In this document: piece by piece, positions 49,923-62,109 of the stretch
Layout: each line of letters starts with the position of its first letter
Numbering within the stretch: the stretch's first letter is position 1
NCBI GenBank assembly: GCA_034336665.1
Contig: CM067566.1
Location: 19,202,330-19,266,329, forward strand
Direction: 5' to 3'
Length of the DNA: 64,000 nucleotides
Origin: Luscinia megarhynchos
Taxonomy: Eukaryota > Chordata > Aves > Passeriformes > Turdidae
Program-made: the position numbers and the translations under genes
Notes under the pieces: model-generated
What the model was told of the DNA's origin: nothing
The model's input: the letters and a program-made list of their open reading frames with translations, nothing else
Database searches by the model: none

Positions 49923-52636
49923 TTTTGTTCCTATTCACCACATTACATCACAGAGGCATTGACCCTTGTTACATGCCTGAACATTTATTTCAAACCAAAA
50001 ATCACACCAATTATGTTCATAAAACTTACCAAATGTAGTTCTAAGGATGCTCTACCGAGACAATTCTGATGAACAGCATGACACCACAGAATATATGTTC
50101 TCTGCAGATGTTCTCTGATACTACAGACAAGCCACAAACTAGGCTTTCCAAACTTTTTCACCAAATAAAGTGCCCAATTTATATGATTTAAGTCTAGCCA
50201 AATGTCCTTTTAAAGCAAAATACATTTTGGTTATTTATGCAAATAGAACAAGTATTTTGAAAATGTACTAACTTAATTGTTAAATAAAATCAGCCCAAAT
50301 CAACCCCCAGAATTGTCAGTGTTGAATCACAGAGCATTTTAGGAAGATTAGAGAAAAAGCCAGCATGTTCCAAATTTGGGTATTTCCCTATACTCATATT
50401 CCAGTGATCCTGCCTCTTTTTAAGGTTTTGAATTTGGTTTGTCTGTGTTTTGAGAGGAAGGTGCTGTCTGTTTTCAATGAGGATTCTGCTCAGGTATTTC
50501 AGCACAGCTACTTTTGGTTTGCTATATGACAGGAAAATGCTATTGGTCATCTTTTTTAATATGAATGAAAAAAAATTTTCTCAAATCAGCTATGACTAAG
50601 TGCTCCTTGCTCGCCACTTCAAAGCAAGCTGATCTTACAGAATACCCAGCTGCCGTCACTTCCTCCCTTAAGACCACAAAACTGGCTGTTTGTCTTTGCA
50701 CAGAAGTACCTCTGCAGAATATGAGTGACTGGAACATACCTGACGCTTCTGTAGACCTGCCAGGCTGGGTGACAGTGTCACCTTGGCTGACCTGAATCAG
50801 ATGTTTGGAGTTCCTCTGCAGGGACATTGTAAAAAGTGAGGAAAATCATTATTCTCCCAGTTAGAGATATATTTGAGATTGTAGTTAAAGCTGAGAAACT
50901 GCATTATCCCAGGAAATAGGAGACCCTGTCACAAAGCATTTAAAAATCTGTCTATATCATTAATTATGATCAAAAAGCACAGTCTACCTTGTTAAAGATG
51001 CAATATTTTAATAGGAGAAAGATGCTAGAATTCACATGACTACTTGTTCCATGTCACATTTTTCAGTTTCATTAATATACATCTTTTAAATGTCCTCTCT
51101 ACTGACATTCTCCTTACTTTAAGAGATTTAAGGGAATCATTGCAGTAGTAGAAAAAAATAGTATTTCCTTATGTATTGTTCTAAGAGATACAGAAGAGAT
51201 GTATGTTAGAGTAGAAAACAAAATTCGGAAGATCAGCCATACAAAGCAATTTAACATTAAAATAACCTAAATATATATATAAATTATATTCTTATAGACT
51301 TCATTTTTTAGAAGTTTCATTCATACTTTTTGTAGTTTTGTGGCTGCTATATTATAGCAGCTGCTATATTATAGACTGCTAAATATTATATTTGCTGTTA
51401 CTGAAAAATCAACTTGTAGGCTTCTTATTGAATTATCACATTTTAAGGACTTTGGTGGAATCTCGGCACGATTTTATTTGTTTTATGGTTTTTAACAACT
51501 GGCTAGAAGTCAAGTTACTATTCCAACTGGCTAGCTGAAGCCCTGTGAGTAGATTACATGCTGAATACCTGACAAACCTAATAATAATGTTTAAAACAAA
51601 CAGCAGCCCTTTATATGAGCTGAAGTTGAGAAAATCCAACATACAACTTTCAAAATGCAGGTGGGAATCAGGAAGAAGGAAGTAAGCTGTGACGAAGAAA
51701 TGTAAAAACTAAAAAGATCCCAAGGCTCAAGCTGAATGAGACAAGACCAAGAGCTTTAAAATACCTCTTTGCATAAAATATGTTACACAACAGAGGAGCT
51801 AGACATCCCATCATTTCCACTCTACAAAGAAAACTGATGCTGCTGACCACAGGAATCTGGACAATGAAAACATGAGGCTAAAACCTAAGAGGGGCAGAAT
51901 AGCTGAAATTATCTGTATAAACATTTAAAGCATATTATTGATGAAACTTTTTTGTATTGATCTGAGCCATGAGAACTGTTGTAACTTTATTAATTGACAT
52001 TTTGATGCCATTGCTAAGTTGTTACTAGATAAATAGCAAATTCTTGGCTGCGTGTATATATGCAAATATGCAATTTTATTGTCTAAGGGATAGATATTTT
52101 ATTTCTTTGTAAAAGCAATCAGATATTTAAATTTTCAGGTGCACATATTTTTTAAAACTATCTTTTTCACGTTTGGGAATAGTGCCACAGCTTTTTCACA
52201 TAAATTTATATATCCAGGTTTATTAAACATGTTTCCTTTGACTTTCTTTTTCCCAGGAAGGCTCACAGTCATCTTTTCAATATGGGAATTAGCTGTGTGA
52301 AAATTTATAAACTACAGAAATATGAGACAAAATTGTCTATGGATGGATTGTGTTCTTTGGAAGGGTGTTTCATTTTTTTTGATATGTGCCAAGTCATATG
52401 TGAAATAAGACTGCCAAATACATAGAGAAAAGACTGAGTTGTAGTTAAAGGAGCTGAAATCTGTCTGAGAGCTTGGATTTGATCTGCTGCTTTCTTTATG
52501 TTTTCTTGCATTCAGTTTTCTTCTTTACTAAGTTTTATAACTCAATAGTGGTAATATTTTAACTATTGAATTTGAGATACCAAGACATAACAATCAAAAC
52601 TTTCTGGTTTTCTGGGCTCTAATTGGAATTGGTAGA
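49923..52636. other. 2.7 kb without a recognisable gene
   Basis: AT-rich sequence. The frames at 50540-50827 (minus) and 50565-50795 (plus) lie over each other in a less AT-rich patch with no recognisable product. Frames at 50290-50550, 51436-51642, 51668-51850 and 52305-52511 are also unassigned. Confidence 0.5.
51343..51361. repeat. 19-base palindrome and adjacent duplication
   Basis: GCTGCTATA and TATAGCAGC pair exactly around a single T. The string GCTGCTATATTATAG recurs immediately after, at 51360-51374. Confidence 0.9.
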
Positions 52637-53652
52637 TGTTGGAAATTTCTCAACAAAATCGGGTAGGTCAATCAATCAGGCAATTTATTAGTTTGTTGAT
52701 AGGGAAGGGGCAAGGCAGTGCTGGAGATGCAGGGAGTCCGTGCTCCACCTACACGTCTGTCTTACCCCTGGTCTCTGTCCCTTTTATGGGCAGTTTCTTG
52801 TTGGGCTGTGTTATGCCCACTGTGCTGGGGTACGAGTCTGAGCAAGCCCAAACAGGTTGGCTAGCACTCCAGCAGCAATGGCCACAAGCCCCCACCAGGT
52901 CTGGACAAGGCTTGAACGTGTTCTCAGGTTGCACTCCGAGCAAGCAGGTAACAGCAGTGACAAGTCTTATGTTCTCACAAGCTTGCATTTTCCTTATACA
53001 TAAAAAGTGAGTACAATTCATAATTAGAGTGGCAAAAAATACATAACATCAAAAAGCCAGCAATTCACAGCAAAGCGATTTAACAAATATAATGAAATTA
53101 TTATATTTTCCTTTGTCTCATGTCCATGCTTTTCTTTGAGTTCAGTATTCTTGTTTATACTGATCCCATGGTGTGTTTCTGTAATGACACTAATCACTAT
53201 GTAACATCTCACAAAGACAATACGAGACAAACAATAAAGAAAAGGTTATAATGGCTGGTGCTTGGCATTCAGCCAAGAGTATACCTGCTGTTTTGGACAC
53301 ACCCCTTAAATTCACCAGCCCATTGCATATTCATAGACCTATCATACATTTTCAAACTTTTCTATAAACTATTTTCCATATTCCAGGAACTGTTTTACAT
53401 GGCCACTCTTTGAGTCTGCCTTTTTAGAGCATGCATGTTTCTTGGCTGTGATTTTAATTTATTTTTTTATCAGTCTTAATTTGCACTGTCGTCTTCAATT
53501 TCTACAGATGGTCAGTTCTAGTAGATAGTTTATCAGTACAGGTGTCTTCGCTGGGTGTTATCCAACCAAGCAGGTATTTCACTTACTACAAAGACACTTT
53601 ATCAGCCTATGTTAGTCCTAAAGAAAACTATATCTTAAAAACCATTTCAACA
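52637..53652 (-). mobile_element. Probable ERV solo LTR, about 1 kb, minus strand
   Basis: The plus-strand left end TGTTGGAAATTTCTCAAC and right end ACCATTTCAACA give TG...CA termini with short imperfect terminal inversions. Read on minus, a TATA-type CATAAAAG (within 52781-52790) is followed about 100 bases later by AATAAA (antisense TTTATT at 52684-52689) and then by about 47 bases to the end. This is the expected U3-R-U5 order. No purine tract, primer binding site or target-site duplication was found beside it. The plus-strand frame at 52636-53010 and minus frame at 52749-53021 lie inside it. The far boundary at 53652 is the least certain part. Confidence 0.58.
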
Positions 53653-55541
53653 CCATGCATATAGTATCCACTCTAATATTTGCAAAAAGCCAATACCATA
53701 ATATGTATTTATAATACAGGGTCTGATGAGCTGTGCCATGGAAAATGAGATGATGAAAATGACATGCAACACCTTTTATTTCTGATGTGAATGCATGACT
53801 TTATCAAATCAGATCATTATGGTATTATACTTGTGTCATAAACCTATGAATTTTATTTCTAAAAAATATTAAGTGGACATCTTTGCTACTCTGCACTGAG
53901 GTACTTTTCATGGAAAGGAACCATGTCATCTTCCAGCTGCTGTTCTCTGAAATAATTTTAATAATTCTAGAATTCTAGTTCTCTTTGAACTTTCCTGAAT
54001 TTTGTCAACTTCTTTTCTAATTTCTCTCTTCATTACAAATCACCTTGTCATTTTTTTTCTGAAATCCTTGATATATTCAGAATATCAGGTTAGTATGTAT
54101 GTATTTCCTTGTTTTTACTATCGACGTGTATTCAGATTTTTATCAGCAATATATTATATTTCATTTTCTGAGCTATTTTTGAAAATGCATCCTTTCTTAC
54201 ACTCTAGCCCACCAGACATCTATGTTCCCTGTTTTTATAAAAATCATTCCCTTTTTTCCTGTCCATCCTGTGTGTTTTCAACCTCCAGTTTCCTGAAATT
54301 TTAAATGCTTTCATATACCATATTCTAGCTTTTACATTTTTGCAGCTAATTTCTGTAGAGTCTTCTACTGAAAAAGCATATCTCAAATGTTATATTTCTT
54401 GAGTATTTCTCCTTGGTTTTATCTTTTACTTTCTGGTTTTATATATATTGTATTTCCCAAAGATTTTCATCCTATATTTTGCTTCCTTTGAATCTGTATA
54501 ATTTGCTACCATACTCTTTGATTAAGTGACTTGATATTTTTAAAATTCACGATGGTATTTCTTCTATAGTCCTATGTGATTTCAATTTTGATTACAGATA
54601 GTATGATCTCCATAAAGGTTTGTTAGATTGTTTCTTTGGGTCTTTTTCTACGTTTACTACTATCAAAGCTTGATGAGTGGAACGTCTCTTCCAGTGTAGG
54701 TTATCTGCTTTAGCTTCTGCAAATATCTTAATATTCACACAATTTTATGAGGTTTGGCTTTCTAGGAATATGGTCTCATTTCCTTTTGGTATGCTAATAA
54801 ATTGCACATCAATTTTCCTGTGTTGAGTCTGTGTCTCTGCCGGTATCACTACTCATTTAGTGTTCAAAAATCTGTCAGCCATGAGTTTTGGCTTGCAGAA
54901 AGCTTGTTCAGAGCCTGGATAATAAGTAATGACACATGATTTACATTTTGATTGAAAGATCCAGCTCAATACACTCCATATGCATGCCAATTGGTATGAT
55001 CTGGCAGGAAAGCTGGTCAGCTTTTAATTTCCTTTTGTCTTCCCTGGCTGAAGACAAATGTTTCATAAACCATATTACTTCCTAGAGAGGAAAGGTCATT
55101 TAAAATACTAAGGACGTTTTCAAGGACATCTTCATCTCTGCCACTTATTTTTAGTCAGTGAATCATGTCTTCTATATCACTGTCTAAGCAGTGAAGATGA
55201 AATGCAACTTCTAATGTACTTTCGATTTTAGTGCATCCAACATTTATGTGCGTCCTCATTTCCAACATTGTTGGACAACATCTCTCTCCCAGTGAGAACA
55301 TTGTGCTTGAAATAGAGCTATTGCAAATACCAGATCACTTTATATCCCTTTTTGTTCTTGTTCTGCCTCTGAGTTTTTCTTCCTTAATCTTTATTTCACT
55401 GTAATGTGTTAAAAATTTGTTCTTGCTCAATTGTTATGATTTTGTTGCTGCAGATTTATGACCTACTCTCCTTTACTTAGTGTTAAACGTCTTGAATCTC
55501 TGTATTAATGACCACATCCAAGTAAACAAAGGTTTCATACT
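53653..55541. other. 1.9 kb without an identifiable feature
   Basis: T-rich on plus. If the LTR at 52637-53652 were a 3' LTR, retroviral internal sequence would lie here on minus. I saw no convincing gag, pol or env motif, and the immediate flank is not the pyrimidine tract expected opposite a polypurine tract. Open frames at 54002-54304 and 54204-54386 are unassigned. Confidence 0.45.
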
Positions 55542-56262
55542 ATGAGATGGTTGCCCTTGTACAAAGTACCTTTGAAGAGGTGTCTGCTAACAGCTGTAGT
55601 CCCACAACTGCCTTGCACGTTTGTCTTGGGGCAATTCTACAATGATGGTTTATTTTCTGGTCCTCTGCTTTATGCCCACAATGGTTGCTGTATCTTTAAT
55701 GTGCGTCTGGGGGAGTGGGGACCCTTGGGCCCATTTTTCAAGGCCTCACTGTCCAGGTGTGAGGGGGTGCAGTATGGTCTGGGGTTTTTCATTCGGCTAG
55801 CTTGGCTTTTGTCAGCCCAGGCAAGAAGCTTTTCCCTCCCCTGCCCTTGGAGAAGCTGCAGCAGCAATCGTTTGTCAGCTTTTCAAGGTTAACTGGACAG
55901 CTTGTTTAGTCTGAGATCAGGGAGAACAGGCCCTGTGGGAGAAGGGCTGGTCAGGATGGGTGGGAGAGGGAGCCCTTTGTCCCAGCCCCACTCCTCTGGG
56001 AGGCTGTGCAGGGGACAGGGGGCACGCCAGAGGCTCTGACCCACCTGCTTCACCTGCTGTGGAGAGTGAATCAGCGCCAGAGGGTCCACAGGTTTTCATC
56101 TCTTTGCCTGAGCTGCTGCATGAATCTCCTGTTTGCTTTTTTCCTGATAGGAAAATCCCACACCATCTTCTACTATCTGGTGTGAGCCAGAGTTTTCTTC
56201 CCTGGTATTTTGGGCTTTTATTCCTCTGTGTGTGTGTGTGTGTGAGGGGGGGTAAGGTCTGA
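55542..56262. other. GC-richer block of unknown identity
   Basis: The composition changes sharply here. Frames of 60-116 codons are open on both strands (plus 55542-55892 and 55960-56262; minus 55670-55867, 55889-56089 and 55917-56099). Strings such as GTGGGAGAGGGAGCCCTTTG and GGAGGCTGTGCAGGGGACAG stand out from the T-rich flanks. I recognise no protein domain, LTR termini or CR1 sequence. It could be an eroded retroviral interior, an unlisted repeat or a host exon or pseudogene; the data here do not decide. Confidence 0.35.
56221..56242. repeat. Short (GT)n tract
   Basis: About eight GT units followed by a G-rich string at the edge of the GC-richer block. Confidence 0.85.
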
Positions 56263-56565
56263 CAGTTTAATATCTGTCATTTGTTCACCTTTTTCCCATG
56301 CCTTGTGGACATTCTGTTTGTCAATACAGTGTTGGATTTTTTTTCACTTTCATCCACTAGTATTCACTTTCTATTGGTGGAAAGAAATTCTTGGATCCCT
56401 TATAGAGGAAACAACTAATTCCGAAGTGTTTTCCCCTAAATTTGTCCCTAAACTGAGACAATGTTCTTGTAAATAGTCTCTCCCCAGTTAGCCAGTTTAT
56501 TCTTTTGGGTGCCACATTGATGATTACTTTGGAGTGAAACTTCACTAAATTACATATACTTCATC

Positions 56566-56670
56566 CTTGTTCTTGTTCTTGTTCTTGTTCTTGTTCTTGT
56601 TCTTGTTCTTCTTCGTTCTTCTTCTTCTTTCTTCTTTCTTCTTCTTTCTTCTTCTTCTGTTTTTTTTTCT
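56566..56670. repeat. Pyrimidine microsatellite: (CTTGTT)n, then (CTT)n-rich, then poly(T)
   Basis: About seven CTTGTT units are followed by mixed CTT, TTCTT and CTTTCTT units and a run of T. Between about 56615 and 56670 nearly every base is a pyrimidine. Confidence 0.95.
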
Positions 56671-56764
56671 CTGATTTTGTTTTCTTTGACAGCTAAAGAG
56701 ATCCAAGATCATTGTAATTTTGATAAAAATTTAAGGGGATATGTACCTTATACCACTCTGTGAT

Positions 56765-57060
56765 TTATGAATGTCAATATTGGATAGGCATGAAGCATCT
56801 ATGATGAGAAGAAATGTCCTCAAGTTTATCTAGGAGAAGTTTAAATTGGACATTAGGAAAAACTATTTACTGAAAGTTTTATCAAGCATTGGTACAGGTT
56901 GCCAAGGAAAATGATCAAGTCACCATTGTTGGAGATTTTAAAAGGTTTTAGAGATATGGCACTTAGGGACATGGTTTAGTGGTAGACTTATCCATGTTAG
57001 GTTTATGGTTGGACTCAATAATTTTAAAGGTATTTTCCAAGCTAAATGATTCTATGACTG
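56765..57060 (+). mobile_element. CR1 LINE 3' end, plus strand
   Basis: The segment shows AAATGTCCTCAAGTTTATCT, AAATTGGACATTAGGAAAAA, TCAAGCATTGGTACAGGTTG, TTAGGGACATGGTTTAGTGG, TTAGGTTTATGGTTGGACTC and the tail AAATGATTCTATGACTGTAT. It is the sense equivalent of the subfamily seen in antisense at 5811-6350. The ORF2 end is too mutated to translate. Confidence 0.93.
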
Positions 57061-60000
57061 TATGTTTCTTGATTCTACTGGTCATTGGAGGAAGAGTTTT
57101 CAAGAATGAATATCACAGGTATGTGGCTGATTGCTCTATTAGGAAATAGTTTGGTGTAAGGATTTTAACCATATACGTTTTGGCAACAGAATGCTTTATG
57201 TAGTATATTATTTTTCATCTTCTGGTATTTTCATTTTTATACAGATTGTAAGAAATACTTCAGGATGCTTGTTCAAGGGTCCCCACACAAATTTCTTATT
57301 AAGGGAAGTGACAAATTAAATGAGCCATTTCTTTCAGAATAAATGTATTTTAATGACACCTTACTCAATTCTCCATTAAGAACCCTCTATTAAGTGTATA
57401 ATGAAGAAAATCTGCTCATTTTAATGACTATAAAAAAACCTCAACTATTTTATTTCAGTCAGAACTGCAGAGTTAGAGGGTGCAAATCTAATATGGATTT
57501 TATTTCCAAACCATACAGGTGGATATTATTTTAATTTTTCTTTGTGCATTGGCAACACAGTCATTGTGAATACCAAAAAATGAGAGATAAGAGAGTAGTA
57601 ATAGCTAGTAACTTCATTAAACTCTCACTGTCTTAGGTGGACATTATATTTTTTTTCTGGCAGTCATTTATCCAGAACAGAATATATGTTTTTAATCATG
57701 CTATTTGATACAAATATACCATCTCCTTGCTTTTAATTTTTGTACATCAAATGCAAGAAAAACACAAACCCTTTTCCCCTTTGATTGCTGTTGTTTCTTC
57801 AGGTTTTCTCTTATTTTCTGGGAAGAATATGTACTGTGGAAATTCACTGTACCTCCAGGTCAGTGGCTGGCACTGCTCTGCAGTTCTCCATCCCATCCCA
57901 GCCCCATGACTAGTGGCCAAATGGCCAGAACTGGAAGAGGAGTTACATGTCCCAAACACTAGACATCATTTCTGTACACCACATTTCAGAAACCCCACTA
58001 CAGCTGTAACACTTTTGAATGATTATGTACACTGGGTAATTGCTAAGTTGGTAAAATAAAGTTTTTAAACCAAACATCACAGTCTCCCTTCACCGATGAA
58101 CAAAAATTGAAATATTTTCCACAAGGTTAATCTAACAAGGAGGCTAAAATTCTTCCTAAAGCGAAAATATGACTAAAATGAATTCTGGAAATAAAGGGCC
58201 TAAAGACTGCTTAGTTTTAGTCACAAAGATACTGTGGGGCTTTGGGAGAAGAAAAATGCATGCATACATGATGCTACAAAAGTTATTGAAGGAAAGACTC
58301 ACATTTCCTATAGGTTCCCTAAGCAGTGAAATGATGAATATTTTTTTTCCTCGTGCTGTAAGTTTTTAATTATATATGCTAATAAAAGAAACACTGGGAA
58401 AATACCCTGGGAGGGGTGCTCTACATGGAAAATACAGCACTCAGTCTGCAGTAAAATCCTGCACAGCATCAGAGTAAAAATTTTTAAATAGGTTTCTTGA
58501 TTCCTTAGCAAAATATTAAACAATTAGCCCACTGGGAATCCAAAATGAATAACAGGTGCAGCTGGCCACATACTAGTGCTTATCTCAGTAAACCAGCCAT
58601 TTGTGCCACTTGACATTTCAGTACCATCCAAATTGGTTGAGTTCCTGTTTGAGTAGGGAATCCCATTTTAGGCTTGCAAATCTTCTGTGCAATGCATAGG
58701 AACAAGCTGTTGACAATGAATGTTCTAGGGCTGGTTACAAATAAATCTTTCCTTTTTTGGGGGGCCAGGAGTGAGCAAACAAAATCCTTAATTCTTTTTG
58801 ATGAATCTTTCTGACAAGTGGTAGTGCTTTAAAAAAGGAGAGGGGAAAAAGGAGTAAATCTGCAACTTACTGTTTTCCTGTTCTGTATATTTATTTGTAC
58901 TTTATTTCAATAAGTATTATTTTTTACACAAAAGTATTGTTATAGCAGTATTTCCTTCTCTGCTAAATGAATAATGGCTATTATTCACTAAGTTTCTCAA
59001 GATGATAATTTTGAAAAAAGTCTTTTAGTCAGAGTATTATCATTATATGACTCCTAAATACATATATCAAGTTATGATGTTTGTTGGAGGAGCTGGGAGT
59101 AGGCACATATGTTGAAAAGTAAATCGATAAGCCTGTTTTGATCTCTGCTGGATTAGTAATAACTCCCTCTCTTACAGAAATAAATTTTAGATGACAGTTA
59201 CATATGTTCTGTTTTAAAAACTAAATTTTGTATTATATATACTAAAGAAGTTTAAAAGTGTGGTAAGTACTCATAATTGCATACATAGAAATTAAATTAG
59301 TTTCTAATTTATATTTTTGCTATTCAAATTATATATATTAGTAAAATTCTCCATCCAATGAATATAACTCCCCATTTCACTTCACAGAGAGATAGGAAAC
59401 CTCTAAAGGCAGGGACTAAACTGGTGTTCCTAGGCACTACTAATCACTGAAGTTTGCTGGAGTAAAATGGGACTACACAAAGAAAACAGAGGGAAAAAGG
59501 AAGTCGTTTAAGACCCTTTTTAGTTATTTTCCTTACTTAGAAAATCTGAGTTTATTTCAAACATTACCTCCTTGAAGCTCATTTTCCAAAAAGCTAATGT
59601 CAGAGCTCACTAGCCTTTCTAGGATTTGTAGAAGACTTGCAGATTCAGTTGTTTCATTTCTTGTGGCTAGCTGACTTAGAAACCTGCTAATTTGTGACAT
59701 TCTCAGAAAAGCCAGTAAGACTGACATTCACTAAGTGATTAAAGTGCATAAGCATGCTTCAGGCAGTCTGTAGGTATTTTACTCAAACAGAATGTCTGAA
59801 GAAAAATCACTTAGCTGCTTAAGCACCTCTTCTTTTGCAAGTCTCACGGCTTTCATTAAAATATATTCTATAGTATTCAAAGCTCTAATATAATGAGTTA
59901 CTACTTTAGAAAAATATATAATAGAGAGTGCAGACTGGTGCCAACATCCGTAAAAAAGGAAGACCAGCGATTCATTAATTTCATCTGTTCCCTATTGGAT

Positions 60001-61656
60001 TCTATGGCTATTTGTGACCAATCAACTACAATGAGACAAAATTCAGAGATGATGGGCAAGGGCAGTATGCTTTTGAAGCTTAGGGGAGAATGAGTGAACT
60101 GACTACTCCTGCTGCAAAGAAAGGTAGACTAACAGAAAGGGAACTACAGGGTGCCCTTCACTACGTATGGATAGATACATTAGTTGATAGGAACACCTGG
60201 TTGTGTAAATTTTTTATTCTAAATTGTTTCAATAAAAAACAATCAACAAAAAGATTTGGAAGAGAGCAATAGATGTGAGCTTGCTTCAAGATATGTATTT
60301 CTTCCTTGAGACAGGGGACATCCAGCATCATGATAGCATATTATAGAGATCTATACTAAGAATCACATTTATATTTGAACTGGTATGCTCTGCCAAGTGC
60401 AATTTTTACTTTTGGTATGATTTCAGTACACAGCAGTATCACCCTTATAAATGAAAATATTGTGTAATGTCAAATAATTTGAAAGAAGTAAATTCAGATA
60501 AAGCCATCTACCTTAAACAGTGAGCCTGCCACCCTTTTGTTTTAAAATAGACCTCTCCCCCCATGCCTTTCCAAACTGGCCATATTCTGAATCATCTCTT
60601 TCATGTTATTCTGAATTTTCTTCATAAGATGCCAATGGAGTCCAAGATTTGTGAATACCAATTCTAGGAAGAGATTGCCAAATTCTACTTACTGAAATAT
60701 TTAGCACAGCACAATTTATATTTCTGTAAAACTCTGAGACTTTGGAGCCTTTGCCAGTTCTCATATCAGTAGGTTAAAGCAGTCAGGTTAAGCCATTGAA
60801 ATCCCATAGATGCAAACTCTGTAGCTGTATTGCCAACCTCACATTTTTCTTCATCTTGAAACGAGTGCGTTTCCTCAAGTCTTAGGTTCTGAGATAATTT
60901 CAGTGTATAGAATGTTCAATTTACACTTCTAAAAGCCTAATCATATGATTAAGAGCAAAACCTTGAGGCCAGTAATACTAAAGCCTGATTACCCAGAAGA
61001 TAAATGAAAAGACCACAACATCTGCTATTTTCTAAATATAATAAAAATAATGAAATAATTTTTTTAAAAAGTCATGAGCTTTCCTATCTGCCCAATTACT
61101 TTCTGAACATGTGAAAAAGGTCAACCCATTATTAGTTCTTCCATTAATTATTTCACTTTTATTAAAAGGAACCCGTCAACTGCATTGACTTTGTACAGTA
61201 CAAGAACAAATTTGGGATTTAACTAAGAATATTCAACACAGTTCTGTACCACCATTTTAGCCACTGAAGACCATGTCAAAATGGTAGAAAAAATAGACTC
61301 CTCGATTCATGAAGCTATTGCTTCAATGGGTGTTTCCATACCTTAAAAAGGCATTAAGAAACATAACAAGCATACTAAACATGCTGAAATGAGAATTTAC
61401 ATGAAGATATGCAATTTGGATACATATATTAATCTCAACTTTTCCATATTGATTAATGAAGGTAATAAATAAATTTTTTACCATGCTACAAGCTAACTGG
61501 TAAACCTAGGAATGTATTCTGCTTACTCCACTGTACTGAAATGTGTAAAACTTTTTCTGTTTTACCTATTTCTTAGAGTAAGCCAGCCTAAGATGTTTAT
61601 GCCAGCTCACACTCTTCTTGAACTTTATTTTGTATAGACATTCAAAATTTTTATGT
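57061..61656. other. 4.6 kb without a recognisable gene
   Basis: AT-rich sequence. Frames at 57705-57962, 57747-57959, 58169-58369, 58308-58523, 59893-60093 and 60090-60272 are unassigned. The patch at about 57840-57960 is briefly GC-richer. Confidence 0.55.
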
Positions 61657-61741
61657 GTCCGTCCATCCATCCATCCATCCATCCATCCATCCATCCATCC
61701 ATCCATCCATCCATCCATCCATCCATCCATCCATCCATCCT
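61657..61741. repeat. Tetranucleotide microsatellite (CCAT)n
   Basis: About 20 CCAT units, with a single CCGT variant at the left end, terminate sharply at TCAGGAGAG. Confidence 0.97.
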
Positions 61742-62109
61742 CAGGAGAGTTTCATTTTATCTAACTATAGATAAATGCAATGAGCCTCAGTGCCTGTTCT
61801 TTTGCAGTTTCTGGAAATCTAGTAATTAAAATCAAATGAAAATAAAAGTAATTCATGTCATTTTATTAGAGATCCTGCATTTAATCAAATAAATTGCATC
61901 AAAAATTGCACAAATTCTATTGATTAACTGTCCAGAGATTATAATTAGAGTACAGTGACAGTGTTTTCATGTAGAGAACTATGATAAATTTAGGAAAAAC
62001 AAATTCTATTTACATTTATTTCCATATGTTACAGACTTTCCAGTATAATATGCAAATGTTTTCTATACAGTGTCTATTTAGAAATGGCTCTTTTCTGTCT
62101 GCATGGTTG

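Noticed and set aside
50540..50827. Overlapping frames considered as a host exon
   Set aside because: No splice signals in a convincing arrangement and no recognisable protein on either strand.
52636..53021. 124-codon plus and 90-codon minus frames
   Set aside because: They lie in the probable LTR at 52637-53652 and show no domain.
54860..55320. Minus-strand peptide fragments considered as a retroelement gag remnant
   Set aside because: Only one short stretch looked gag-like and it broke into stops immediately on both sides; no zinc knuckle or protease motif was found.
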